Source of the DNA: a virus
Length of the DNA stretch: 29,034 nucleotides
Virus record (IMG/VR): IMGVR_UViG_3300042516_002346
Coordinates: 1-29,034 of that record
Direction: 5' to 3' (one strand)
This document shows, piece after piece, positions 15,542 to 22,110 of this stretch. Every line of letters starts with the position of its first letter. Positions within the stretch are counted from its first letter, which is position 1. Below the pieces are notes generated by a model that ran no database searches, was not told the origin of the DNA, and worked only from the letters and a program-made list of their open reading frames with translations. Both the position numbers and the translations under genes were made by a program.

Positions 15542-15668
15542 GAATAATTTTCACGATTTGTTTTTAGTGTAGTGGCTAAAGGTAAATCGAATAAATACTA
15601 ACATAAACATTTTACCCGTATCAATTCAAAGGAGCCCACTACCTCCGGCGAATTGTTATGGGTTTTTT
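15542..15668 (+). ncRNA. Possible structured leader or small RNA
   Basis: GTAGTGG (15569-15575) can pair with CCACTAC (15636-15642), enclosing GGTAAA/TTTACC (15581-15586 with 15611-15616). The same CCCACTAC can instead be the loop of GGAG/CTCC, and CCCA could pair with TGGG before a T6 run (15663-15668). Mutually exclusive pairings suggest a leader switch or small RNA; unproven. Confidence 0.3.
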
Positions 15669-15682
15669 AATTTTATAGAGTT

Positions 15683-15928
15683 ATGGAATTAAAGTATGGA
15701 ATTTTTAGGATTGCAGAAATTGGTAAAGGTTACTATAATCATTCAGTTGATAAATTAGAATTTTTAGAAAATAGACAACTTTGGAATAACGAAATTGATG
15801 CAATTGATTTTATACCTGACGAACCTGGTAAATATGTGGTTTTACCTATTTTTATAAGAGAAAAAAAAAAGGTAGATAATTTTGATGAAACTTTAGACAA
15901 GTTTATAAATGCTTTAAAAAAAATATAG
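15683..15928 (+). CDS. Small hypothetical protein upstream of replication initiator
   Basis: An 81-residue, AT-rich gene following a 150-bp non-coding leader with promoter and possible RNA structure. Strand-rich start (YGIFRIAEIGKGYYNHSVDKL), a conserved-looking DEPGKYVVLPIF segment, then a charged helix. It resembles small 'instruction-context' proteins of unknown role; no named family. Its leader TATAGAGTTATGGAAT is nearly repeated at the next gene's start. Confidence 0.55.
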   Translation: MELKYGIFRIAEIGKGYYNHSVDKLEFLENRQLWNNEIDAIDFIPDEPGKYVVLPIFIREKKKVDNFDETLDKFINALKKI

Positions 15929-15931
15929 ATT

Positions 15932-16807
15932 ATGGAATATATTTTTGATGTTGAATTAGCCAAAAGGTATGGAGTTGACGAAGCTATAATGATTAAATCT
16001 TTTCAATATTGGATCAGGTTAAACAAAGCTAACAATTCTAATTATTACGATGGCCATTATTGGACATATAATACAATTAAAGCACTATCTGAGTTATTTC
16101 CTTTCTGGAGTGAAAAACAGGTAAGGGCAATACTTCAAAACCTTTTAAACCTCAAAATCTTAATTAAGGGCAATTATAACAAATTAGGTTTTGATAGAAC
16201 TATCTGGTATGCTTTTGATAATGAGAGTCAATTTTTGCAAATGCCTAAAAAGGAAAATGCAAGTAACCAAACGGTAAAATCCATTTGCCCAAATGGTAAA
16301 ATGGAAATGCCCAAACAGGAAAATGGATATGCCCAAACGGTCAATACAATACCAATTACTAACTCAATTACTAACTCAAATACTAACACAATTAAAAAAG
16401 AAAGTAAAAAGAATTTTACTTTAGTTTTTCCTCCGGAATTTTCCCCTAATTTAATTCAGAAAATAAATGACTTTTTTGAATACAGGAAGGAGATTAAAAA
16501 ACCATTCAAATCCGATAAAAGTATTAACATAAGAATTAAACAATTTTCAGATGAACTGGCTCAATTTGGCGAAGAGGTTGTAATTGCAAGTATTGATAAC
16601 TCAATCGCGAACGGTTGGCAAGGAACATTCATAAATAAAGAATTATTAAACAAATTTTCAAATAACAAACAAATTTTAAAAGATGGCAACGGAAATTACG
16701 CAGATACACAAGCAGGTCGGGAACTCTTTATTACTGACATTAGAGAAGGCGTCAAAAGGAGACTCGAAGCACGCCGCAACGGTCAAACAGATAATTTTGG
16801 GTTTTGA
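15932..16807 (+). CDS. Replication initiator (lambda O / DnaD-like organisation)
   Basis: A 291-residue protein. Residues ~1-95 form a winged-helix-like domain (LAKRYGVDEAIMIKSFQYW, HYWTYNTIKALSELFPFWSE, QVRAILQNLLNLKIL), as in phage replisome organisers. Residues ~104-153 are a low-complexity N/T/K linker encoded by DNA iterons. Residues ~160-250 form a second domain (FFEYRKEIKKPFKSDKS, IASIDNSIANGWQGTF) known at the C-terminus of phage initiators, probably contacting the loader. The protein should bind its own gene, melt the adjacent AT-rich DNA and recruit host helicase. It precedes a loader candidate. Confidence 0.78.
   Translation: MEYIFDVELAKRYGVDEAIMIKSFQYWIRLNKANNSNYYDGHYWTYNTIKALSELFPFWSEKQVRAILQNLLNLKILIKGNYNKLGFDRTIWYAFDNESQFLQMPKKENASNQTVKSICPNGKMEMPKQENGYAQTVNTIPITNSITNSNTNTIKKESKKNFTLVFPPEFSPNLIQKINDFFEYRKEIKKPFKSDKSINIRIKQFSDELAQFGEEVVIASIDNSIANGWQGTFINKELLNKFSNNKQILKDGNGNYADTQAGRELFITDIREGVKRRLEARRNGQTDNFGF
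16241..16350 (+). repeat. Five 22-bp iterons inside the initiator gene (candidate origin)
   Basis: Tandem units start at 16241, 16263, 16285, 16307 and 16329, exactly 22 bp apart. The core consensus is ATGCCCAAACGG followed by a TAAAATGGAT-like tail; units 3-5 are most alike. Because 22 is not a multiple of 3, successive units are read in different frames, so repetition is kept at DNA level. Unit 3 overlaps a perfect palindrome (CCATTTG-CC-CAAATGG, 16281-16296). Confidence 0.8.
16354..16389 (+). repeat. Three 12-bp AT-rich direct repeats (candidate DNA-unwinding element)
   Basis: AATTACTAACTC at 16354-16365 and 16366-16377, then AAATACTAACAC at 16378-16389, immediately after the iterons and followed by an A/T-rich tract. 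This resembles the unwinding repeats beside iterons in lambda-type origins. Confidence 0.7.
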
Positions 16808-17543
16808 AAATCCAATCCGGACAACAGATGAACAGTTTGTAGTCGATACCCTCACATTTGTTTTACCACTATGCGCAGAACTTTACTGCGGAGTTAAGAA
16901 AACAGAATTTAACTATGCGACACTTGAAGAATGTTCATTATTTATCTACGATCATTTTTATAATCTCGGCGTGAACGAAATTAAACAGGCCTTTGAACTA
17001 TGCGCAGCAAACAAAATAGAAAACGTAAACATGACCGCATACTATGGTAAGTTTACGGTCGCAATTTTGGGCGATATCCTGACCGCTTACACAAAGTACA
17101 GGAATAATGAATATCTAAAAATAAAAGATTTGCATCAAAAAAACCTACGCGGCGAAACATTCGTCAACGAGGTAGACCATAAAAATTTTATCGCACGTCA
17201 GGAAGTAATCGCCGAATTTAAGGCCGAACTTGAAAAGAAAAAAAACGGTAAACCTCTTAAGTATAACAGTCACGAAGAAATCCGAATCCATTGGCCAAAA
17301 ATTTTAATCGACAACGGCATTATACAACTTGATGAAGAAACAAAAAAAAGAATCTGGTCAGAGGCTCAGCACTTAGTTAAACGCGAACATCAGAAAAAGG
17401 CCGCAGACTTTACTAATATGATGGAGGCTAAACACAACCGCGCACTACTAAAAAGTTTTGAAGGAGCGGGTAATGAAACGTTTCAGGCCAAATGTGATGC
17501 CATGTATTCTAAATTATTTGTTTGGGAATTCTTAAAACCTTAA
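16683..17543 (+). CDS. Hypothetical protein, possible helicase loader
   Basis: A 286-residue protein if started at ATG 16683, but that overlaps the initiator by 125 bases; an in-frame TTG at 16797 gives a more usual 11-base overlap and is probably the real start. Residues around 105-150 (LGVNEIKQAFELCAANKIEN, then YYGKFTVAILGDILTAYTKYR) repeat a pattern seen in uncharacterised phage replication-region proteins. The C-terminal half is charged and helical. Position right after an O-like initiator suggests a P-like loader of host DnaB; no AAA+ motifs are seen. Confidence 0.6.
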   Translation: MATEITQIHKQVGNSLLLTLEKASKGDSKHAATVKQIILGFENPIRTTDEQFVVDTLTFVLPLCAELYCGVKKTEFNYATLEECSLFIYDHFYNLGVNEIKQAFELCAANKIENVNMTAYYGKFTVAILGDILTAYTKYRNNEYLKIKDLHQKNLRGETFVNEVDHKNFIARQEVIAEFKAELEKKKNGKPLKYNSHEEIRIHWPKILIDNGIIQLDEETKKRIWSEAQHLVKREHQKKAADFTNMMEAKHNRALLKSFEGAGNETFQAKCDAMYSKLFVWEFLKP

Positions 17544-17546
17544 ATC

Positions 17547-18203
17547 ATGAAAATATTAAACCTTTACGCCTGTTTAGGCGGCAACCGATACAAATGGAAC
17601 GAAGTCAAAAATGATATTCAAGTTACGGCAGTAGAATTAGACCCTGAACTTGCAAGGCTTTACAAAGAGCGTTTTCCAAATGATACGGTAATAATAGCTG
17701 ATGCTCACGAATATTTACTTAAAAACTATATGAATTTTGATTTCATATGGACTTCACCGCCTTGCCCTTCACATTCAAGAGTAAGATTTAGCCAAAAAAA
17801 TAGAAAAAATTGCGATGCAGTTTATCCAGATTTAAAACTTTACGAAGAAGTTGTTTTATTGAATAATTACTTTGATGGAAAATATGTCGTTGAAAATGTA
17901 ATTCCATTTTACGAACCATTAATACCTGCAAAAAAACGAGGTAGGCATTTATATTGGACAAACTTTAATTTACCAAATAATATTGGTGAACGAAGCGAAG
18001 GAAATGGAATAATTAGCAAGGCAAAAAATGAAGTTGATGTATTATGTGAATTTCATGATTATGATTTTTATAAATATAAAGGAGAACAAAGGAGAGATAA
18101 GATTGCAAGAAACTTAGTAGATTATGAAGCAGGTAAAACAATCTTTGCAACAGCTTTAGGGATATTAGAAAACAAAAATCATAAACAATCAACACTTTTT
18201 TAA
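17547..18203 (+). CDS. Compact C5 cytosine DNA methyltransferase
   Basis: A 218-residue protein with C5-methyltransferase motifs in order: I LNLYACLGGNR (4-13), II AVELDPELA, IV SPPCPSHS with catalytic Cys73, VI VVENV with Glu116, VIII RGRHLYWTNF, and IX/X-like RRDKIARNLVDYEAGKTIFATALG. It transfers a methyl group from AdoMet to cytosine C5. The target recognition region is only ~40 residues, much shorter than in restriction-system enzymes (300-450 aa), as in many phage-encoded forms. Protection from host restriction is the likely role. Target site unknown. Confidence 0.85.
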   Translation: MKILNLYACLGGNRYKWNEVKNDIQVTAVELDPELARLYKERFPNDTVIIADAHEYLLKNYMNFDFIWTSPPCPSHSRVRFSQKNRKNCDAVYPDLKLYEEVVLLNNYFDGKYVVENVIPFYEPLIPAKKRGRHLYWTNFNLPNNIGERSEGNGIISKAKNEVDVLCEFHDYDFYKYKGEQRRDKIARNLVDYEAGKTIFATALGILENKNHKQSTLF

Positions 18204-18206
18204 ATC

Positions 18207-18515
18207 ATGTTAAAATTTTTTAGACCTCGCAATAATTCAAAAGAACCTTTAATTGTAAAAGGTTGCGAATATTACAAATACCACACAGGCCTAAACGGTA
18301 ATGTGGCCTATTATTCAAAAGCAAAATTTGGATATAGAGAAATTGTAATCGAAATAATAAAACTGCCAGATCTTAGATGGGTTTTTCATGTAGAATGCCA
18401 TGATAAAATGGTACTCGATAGCCGTTTAGGAAATTGTTTCTATGATAGCGCAGAAAAGGCACACTCAGCAATGTTAAACGCTTTATCAGACAAATTCAAT
18501 CCGCAAGTAATATGA
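18207..18515 (+). CDS. Small hypothetical protein
   Basis: A 102-residue basic protein between the C5 methyltransferase and a glucosaminidase gene. It has a beta-rich middle (REIVIEIIKLPDLRWVFHVEC) and a C-terminal helix (SAEKAHSAMLNALSDKF). No family recognised. Stop overlaps the next start (ATGA). Confidence 0.6.
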   Translation: MLKFFRPRNNSKEPLIVKGCEYYKYHTGLNGNVAYYSKAKFGYREIVIEIIKLPDLRWVFHVECHDKMVLDSRLGNCFYDSAEKAHSAMLNALSDKFNPQVI

Positions 18516-18970
18516 CACTAATCTATAAAATCGCGCTCGTTCTATTCCTACAACCGCAAAACCAAACGGAATACATAACAAAGTATTATCCGGTGGCCAA
18601 ACTTTGCGAGGTTATCTATGGCGTGCCTACAAGCGTACAATTGGCGCAGGCGCTTGCAGAATCCGGCGGCGGTGTATCTTATATCGGTAAACATAGCAAT
18701 AACCATTTCGGCATTAAATACTATCCAGAGGCTTTTCGCGGCGATTGTTTTACAGACCGATCCGGTGGGGAATGGCGCAAATATAACTCAGTTGCTGAAG
18801 GCTATTTTGACCATGCGGAATTTCTAACCTTCCACTATAAACACGCGACCGGAAAAGATTATAAATATTGGCAGATGCTCAGAGGATACGGCGCCGGTAA
18901 TTACTGGCATCATATCGGCAAAATCATTGAACACTATAAACTCAATAAACTTGATCTACATAGGAATTGA
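18512..18970 (+). CDS. Second GH73-type glucosaminidase
   Basis: A 152-residue protein with a short hydrophobic N-terminus (MTLIYKIALVLFL, possible signal) directly followed by the glucosaminidase domain: VPTSVQLAQALAESGGG with likely catalytic Glu50, SNNHFGIKY, EWRKYNSVAEGYFDHAEFL, then YWQMLRGYGAGNYWHHIGKI. It is a paralogue of the 10296 protein but lacks that copy's linker and Cys-rich insert. It should cut peptidoglycan glycans. Its 3' end overlaps the resolvase gene. Confidence 0.78.
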   Translation: MTLIYKIALVLFLQPQNQTEYITKYYPVAKLCEVIYGVPTSVQLAQALAESGGGVSYIGKHSNNHFGIKYYPEAFRGDCFTDRSGGEWRKYNSVAEGYFDHAEFLTFHYKHATGKDYKYWQMLRGYGAGNYWHHIGKIIEHYKLNKLDLHRN

Positions 18971-19427
18971 TCCAGCATTCAGGAAGAACGGTTTTTGTGC
19001 CTGTATTATAGAAAATCAAACCGTTGATTTTATTGTTTTTCGTGACTTTATGCACTTTTTAGATTGGATCTGGACTGCTCCGGTTGGTATTTATACGGTC
19101 GAAAACAGTTATCTTCAAGATCTAACTTTTGACATGAAAGGAAGCAAGCCGGAAATTGCCAAAAAAAGCCGGCATGTTGGAATGAATCAGGCAATATCGG
19201 AAGCTACATTCAGAATATTACAAAAAATGTTTGCAGATCACGTTTTTGAGGTAAGTCCGAAACTCAAAGGGCAAAAGTGGAACGATGCTCAGTTAAAATT
19301 ATATTCAAAACACTTTAATCACACCGTTTTTTTGAACTATAAAGGCCTAATTTCAGAACAGGATAAGCGAGATGCGTACAAATTAGCCCTGTTTTCTATT
19401 GATTTTGAAAAAAAATTAAAAAAATAA
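18951..19427 (+). CDS. RuvC-like Holliday junction resolvase
   Basis: Started at TTG 18951, giving 158 residues opening MIYIGIDPAFRKNGFC; an upstream in-frame TTG at 18927 is less likely. RNase H-fold catalytic acids in RuvC order: Asp7 in the first strand, Glu51 in VENSYLQ, and Asp138/Asp141 in EQDKRDAYKLA. Such enzymes resolve four-way junctions made during recombination and replication before packaging. It overlaps the glucosaminidase gene by 20 bases. It is the last gene before the third dyad promoter. Confidence 0.78.
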   Translation: MIYIGIDPAFRKNGFCACIIENQTVDFIVFRDFMHFLDWIWTAPVGIYTVENSYLQDLTFDMKGSKPEIAKKSRHVGMNQAISEATFRILQKMFADHVFEVSPKLKGQKWNDAQLKLYSKHFNHTVFLNYKGLISEQDKRDAYKLALFSIDFEKKLKK

Positions 19428-19447
19428 TAAAAAAAAATCAAAAAAAC

Positions 19448-19485
19448 TTTGCAAATAATAAAAGTTGTTATAACTTTGTAACAAC
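19448..19485 (+). promoter_or_regulatory. Promoter with dyad around the -7 box (copy 3)
   Basis: TTTG at 19448-19451, 19-nt spacer, TAACTTTG at 19471-19478, flanked by GTTGTTA (19464-19470) and TAACAAC (19479-19485). It precedes the gene at 19527. Confidence 0.8.
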
Positions 19486-19526
19486 AAATAAGGAAAACAA
19501 TTTATAACAAACAAATTTTTAAGATT

Positions 19527-19823
19527 ATGACAACTGCAAATCAAATTTTCGCTCAATTAGGTGGTAACAAATTTTTAGCAATGACAGGCGCTCACACTTT
19601 AATTAGTCATGGTAACGCTTTATCAATGAAACTCAGAACAAACAAAAGCAAAGCAAATTATTTGATTATTACTCTTAATGGTTTAGACCTTTACAATGTA
19701 GAATTTTTAAAAGTTAATTACTCAAAAGATACAACTACTGAAGTTAAAATATTTGAGAATGTTTATAATGACCAACTGCAAAATATTTTTACTGAAATAA
19801 CAGGAATGTACACTAAGTTATAA
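19527..19823 (+). CDS. Conserved small phage protein of unknown function
   Basis: A 98-residue protein driven by the dyad promoter at 19448-19485 and closed by a terminator at 19834-19862, so it forms its own strong unit. The sequence (FAQLGGNKFLAMTGAHTLI, MKLRTN, then LQNIFTEITGMYTKL) matches a small protein found in many phages, known only as conserved. Early, high-level expression is suggested; function unknown. Confidence 0.7.
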   Translation: MTTANQIFAQLGGNKFLAMTGAHTLISHGNALSMKLRTNKSKANYLIITLNGLDLYNVEFLKVNYSKDTTTEVKIFENVYNDQLQNIFTEITGMYTKL

Positions 19824-19833
19824 AATAAAAAGG

Positions 19834-19862
19834 TTGCCGGATCCTAAAAACCGGTATTTTTT
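19834..19862 (+). terminator. Intrinsic terminator
   Basis: TGCCGG/CCGGTA stem (19835-19840, 19851-19856), 10-nt loop, then T6. Confidence 0.7.
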
Positions 19863-19882
19863 AACTCTTAAATAATTGAACC

Positions 19883-20137
19883 ATGATTGAAACAACAATA
19901 AGATTCCGTAACTACTCAATACAAGTAGTGGCAGAACATCACGAAGGTTATTCCGCAACACTCGAGGAACCTGGACTGGATGAACAATTTGATATAATAT
20001 CTTTAGTAATCAAAGAAACGGAATATGAGCCAGAAGAACTCGCAGAACTTCTGGAAATGACCGAAAAAGAATTAGACGATTTTTTATTTTTAAGACTTAA
20101 ACAACAAATTGAATATGACAAACACAACAATTTTTGA
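19883..20137 (+). CDS. Small acidic hypothetical protein
   Basis: An 84-residue, very acidic protein: a beta-like N-terminus (TTIRFRNYSIQVVAEHHEGYS) and a C-terminal EPEELAELLEMTEKELDDFL helix. Acidic, DNA-mimic-like character is notable but not diagnostic. It overlaps the Gp157-like gene. No family recognised. Confidence 0.6.
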   Translation: MIETTIRFRNYSIQVVAEHHEGYSATLEEPGLDEQFDIISLVIKETEYEPEELAELLEMTEKELDDFLFLRLKQQIEYDKHNNF

Positions 20138-20606
20138 GATTGGTAACGAATACCAAAACATTATAAGCCTTATTGAGCAAAATAACGGCGAAATAAGCGA
20201 TGATTTACATGAAGCCTATATCAATAGTCGCGACGAACTAAATAACAAGGCTAAGGCCTATATTTACGTTATCCGGAATAAAGAAAACCTCATCTCAAAT
20301 ATTGACGCAGAGATTGATAGGCTCAAAGAGATGAAAAAACGTACTGAAAACGAAATTCACCGGATTAAAAACTTCCTCAGTATGGCAGTCGATACTTTCG
20401 GGAACTTTGAAACAGGCCTACACAAAATAAGTAATCGAATATCGAAAAGCGTGGAGGTTACAGATTATAACCAACTGCCAAAAGAATATTTGAAAGAGAA
20501 AATCGAAATAAGCGCGGACAAAACCGCAATCAAAAAAGCGATCGAATCCGGTGTCAATATTTCAGGCGCTTTATTAGTAACAAAATCAAACCTACAAATT
20601 AAATGA
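20115..20606 (+). CDS. Siphovirus Gp157-like protein
   Basis: A 163-residue protein started at ATG 20115 (an in-frame TTG lies two codons earlier). Long coiled-coil N-terminal half (ENLISNIDAEIDRLKEMKKR), then a beta domain with KISNRISKSVEVTDYNQLPKEYLKE, DKTAIKKAIESG and GALLVTKSNLQIK, the characteristic end of the Gp157 family. Gp157 proteins have been linked to phage resistance in streptococcal phages; the mechanism is unclear. Often near recombination and SSB genes. Confidence 0.8.
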   Translation: MTNTTIFEIGNEYQNIISLIEQNNGEISDDLHEAYINSRDELNNKAKAYIYVIRNKENLISNIDAEIDRLKEMKKRTENEIHRIKNFLSMAVDTFGNFETGLHKISNRISKSVEVTDYNQLPKEYLKEKIEISADKTAIKKAIESGVNISGALLVTKSNLQIK

Positions 20607-20947
20607 TTGACAACAAAAGCGCGGCCGATTTTTATCTACTCATTACCTGTCTAAATGCTGCCTGTTACGCCATTACTGAGATGGAGCCGGATAAGATGAA
20701 AGGCAACGACAAAGTTTCATTTAAAAACCTTAGATGTAACCTACTCAATTTTCTTAAAGGTCTGGAACGCCGGACAACAAAAGAAAAATTTGATGAACTA
20801 AAACAGTATAATTTCGATAACGTAGTTTTAATGACAGAACTAATGGCAACCATGAGTTTATTACCTCCGGGTCAAGTGGATTGGTTTTTAGGCGAGGTTA
20901 ACAAACTAACTTTTGCCGCAGTAAATAGGGCGCTATCTGAAAAATAA
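20603..20947 (+). CDS. Hypothetical helical protein
   Basis: A 114-residue mostly alpha-helical protein coupled to the Gp157-like gene (ATGA overlap). Segments: DFYLLITCLNAACYAITEMEP, then LNFLKGLERRTTKEKFDEL, then NVVLMTELMATMSLLPPGQV. No signal peptide or clear family. Last gene of its run before the non-coding region. Confidence 0.6.
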   Translation: MIDNKSAADFYLLITCLNAACYAITEMEPDKMKGNDKVSFKNLRCNLLNFLKGLERRTTKEKFDELKQYNFDNVVLMTELMATMSLLPPGQVDWFLGEVNKLTFAAVNRALSEK

Positions 20948-20986
20948 TTATATTTGTACTGTTTACAGGTTTAGTAATTGGCATTC

Positions 20987-21024
20987 AAAGAGGTTGGTAA
21001 AAAAGATACTGACCTCTTTTTTTT
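20987..21024 (+). terminator. Intrinsic terminator, + strand
   Basis: AAAGAGGT/ACCTCTTT stem (20987-20994, 21012-21019), 17-nt loop, and a T-run to 21024. It ends the run that stops at 20947. A TATATTTG box at 20949-20956 lacks a -33 element, so a separate short RNA here is unlikely but possible. Confidence 0.7.
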
Positions 21025-21030
21025 ATACAC

Positions 21031-21062
21031 AAAAAAAACCCTTCCTAATTACTCAGGAAAGG
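21031..21062 (-). terminator. Intrinsic terminator, minus strand
   Basis: Read on the minus strand: CCTTTCCT/AGGAAGGG stem (one U-G pair), 8-nt loop, then T8 (21031-21038). No minus-strand gene precedes it. Confidence 0.7.
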
Positions 21063-21097
21063 CTAACAAATTAAAATATATAACAACAAATTTTATG
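21031..21097 (-). ncRNA. Candidate minus-strand small RNA (~67 nt)
   Basis: Promoter at 21104-21134 and terminator at 21031-21062 would make a ~67-nt transcript with no open reading frame. The body is A/U-rich before the terminator hairpin and contains TTTGTTGTTA, the complement of the downstream arm of the dyad promoters. Confidence 0.4.
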
Positions 21098-21103
21098 ATA
21101 CAA

Positions 21104-21134
21104 CAAATGTAATCAATTTACTTGAAAATGTCAA
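21104..21134 (-). promoter_or_regulatory. Minus-strand promoter candidate
   Basis: On the minus strand TTGAC (21130-21134), 20-nt spacer, TACATTTG (21104-21111). It points at the minus-strand terminator. Confidence 0.5.
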
Positions 21135-21152
21135 TTAACCTTATTATATTTG
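21121..21152 (+). promoter_or_regulatory. + strand promoter candidate
   Basis: CTTG (21121-21124), 20-nt spacer, TATATTTG (21145-21152), 14 bp before the start at 21167. It is divergent from and overlaps the minus-strand promoter. Confidence 0.55.
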
Positions 21153-21166
21153 TTTAAAATAGTTAC

Positions 21167-21433
21167 ATGAAACAAACAACTTTAATGATAGTCGCGGCCG
21201 GATTGATACTTTTTACCTTTGCGATAATCTATATTGTCCGCTACCAGACATCAGCCGTTCATCAGATCTTCAAACACCATCGAGAACAACTCGAAAACGA
21301 AATTCAGGCCATTAAGTTGGAACGCGAACGACTGAGGAAATCAATTGATAGCCTCGAATACAGAATAAACCTCGAACAGGAAAACTTAATAATTGACATC
21401 GACAATTTCCTCAAAAATCATGGCAAAAGATAG
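21167..21433 (+). CDS. Membrane-anchored coiled-coil protein (spanin-like candidate)
   Basis: An 88-residue protein with one N-terminal transmembrane segment (~res 4-24, TLMIVAAGLILFTFAIIYIV) and a long heptad-rich coiled coil (EQLENEIQAIKLERERLRKS, continuing to ~80). This is the layout of inner-membrane spanins. It starts a short unit behind the + strand promoter at 21121-21152 and overlaps the next gene by 14 bases. Confidence 0.55.
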   Translation: MKQTTLMIVAAGLILFTFAIIYIVRYQTSAVHQIFKHHREQLENEIQAIKLERERLRKSIDSLEYRINLEQENLIIDIDNFLKNHGKR

Positions 21434-21755
21434 TTTAATTTTCATGCTACTTTTGTTCTGTTTTCGAACAATGGCCCAGTCAGAATTACCGGAATGTTTG
21501 AATTTATTACAAAGGTCCCGGACAATAATATTGCAACAAGATACCTTGATTAAACTACTCAAAGACGATGCAAGGCTGATCACTTCCGAAAATATTGTAC
21601 TTAGAAAACAGTTCGACAATTCAGAAATAACAATGCGCTACCTAAACATAGAACTCAAAAAAGAGAAAACACAAAAAAAGGTCTGGCAGATGATCGGAAT
21701 CTCAGCATTGACCGGATTATTAACAACCTCAATAATTTTAATTACAAAACCATAA
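21420..21755 (+). CDS. Exported protein with C-terminal membrane segment (spanin-like candidate)
   Basis: A 111-residue protein started at ATG 21420. Signal peptide MAKDSLIFMLLLFCFRTMAQ, a coiled-coil middle (ILQQDTLIKLLKDDARLITS, continuing), and a C-terminal hydrophobic segment (VWQMIGISALTGLLTTSIIL). Nested overlap with the preceding membrane protein resembles spanin gene pairs, and similar D-x-x-I coiled proteins occur near lysis genes in Bacteroidota phages. Its place just upstream of the terminase genes is unusual for lysis. Confidence 0.55.
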   Translation: MAKDSLIFMLLLFCFRTMAQSELPECLNLLQRSRTIILQQDTLIKLLKDDARLITSENIVLRKQFDNSEITMRYLNIELKKEKTQKKVWQMIGISALTGLLTTSIILITKP

Positions 21756-21760
21756 ATATC

Positions 21761-22090
21761 ATGTACAAATTTAAAGGCACAATCAAAGAGGTTAAGGACA
21801 CTCAAATATTCGAAACAAAGTCTTTCAAAAAACGTGAATTTATCCTTACTGAATCAGAATCAAAATATCCGCAGACAATCAAATTTGAACTCTTTAAAGA
21901 TAACTGTAACCTAATCGAGGGATACAAAACCGGAGAGGAAGTGGAAGTAAAATTTAATATCAAAGGGCGCGAATATAACGGCAACTATTATATCACTCTG
22001 GAGGCTTATTCAGTCATAGGCACTAAGATACAAGCCGCAAAATCTATGTTAGTAACAGAATCGCAACCAGAGGAAGGATTTCCATTTTAA
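21761..22090 (+). CDS. DUF3127 protein, probable OB-fold ssDNA-binding protein
   Basis: A 109-residue protein matching DUF3127: opening MYKFKGTIKEVKDTQIFE, then FKKREFILTESE, YPQTIKFELFKDNCNLIEGY, then GEEVEVKFNIKGREYNGNYY. The family is predicted to bind single-stranded DNA with an OB fold and is common in Bacteroidota. The acidic end EEGFPF resembles the DDDIPF tip of bacterial SSB that recruits partner proteins. It likely serves ERF annealing and replication. Confidence 0.82.
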   Translation: MYKFKGTIKEVKDTQIFETKSFKKREFILTESESKYPQTIKFELFKDNCNLIEGYKTGEEVEVKFNIKGREYNGNYYITLEAYSVIGTKIQAAKSMLVTESQPEEGFPF

Positions 22091-22110
22091 ACAGGGAAAA
22101 ATCAGGGAAT

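Noticed and set aside
16241-16389. CRISPR-like array
   Set aside because: Units are contiguous with no spacers and lie inside a coding gene; iterons explain them better.
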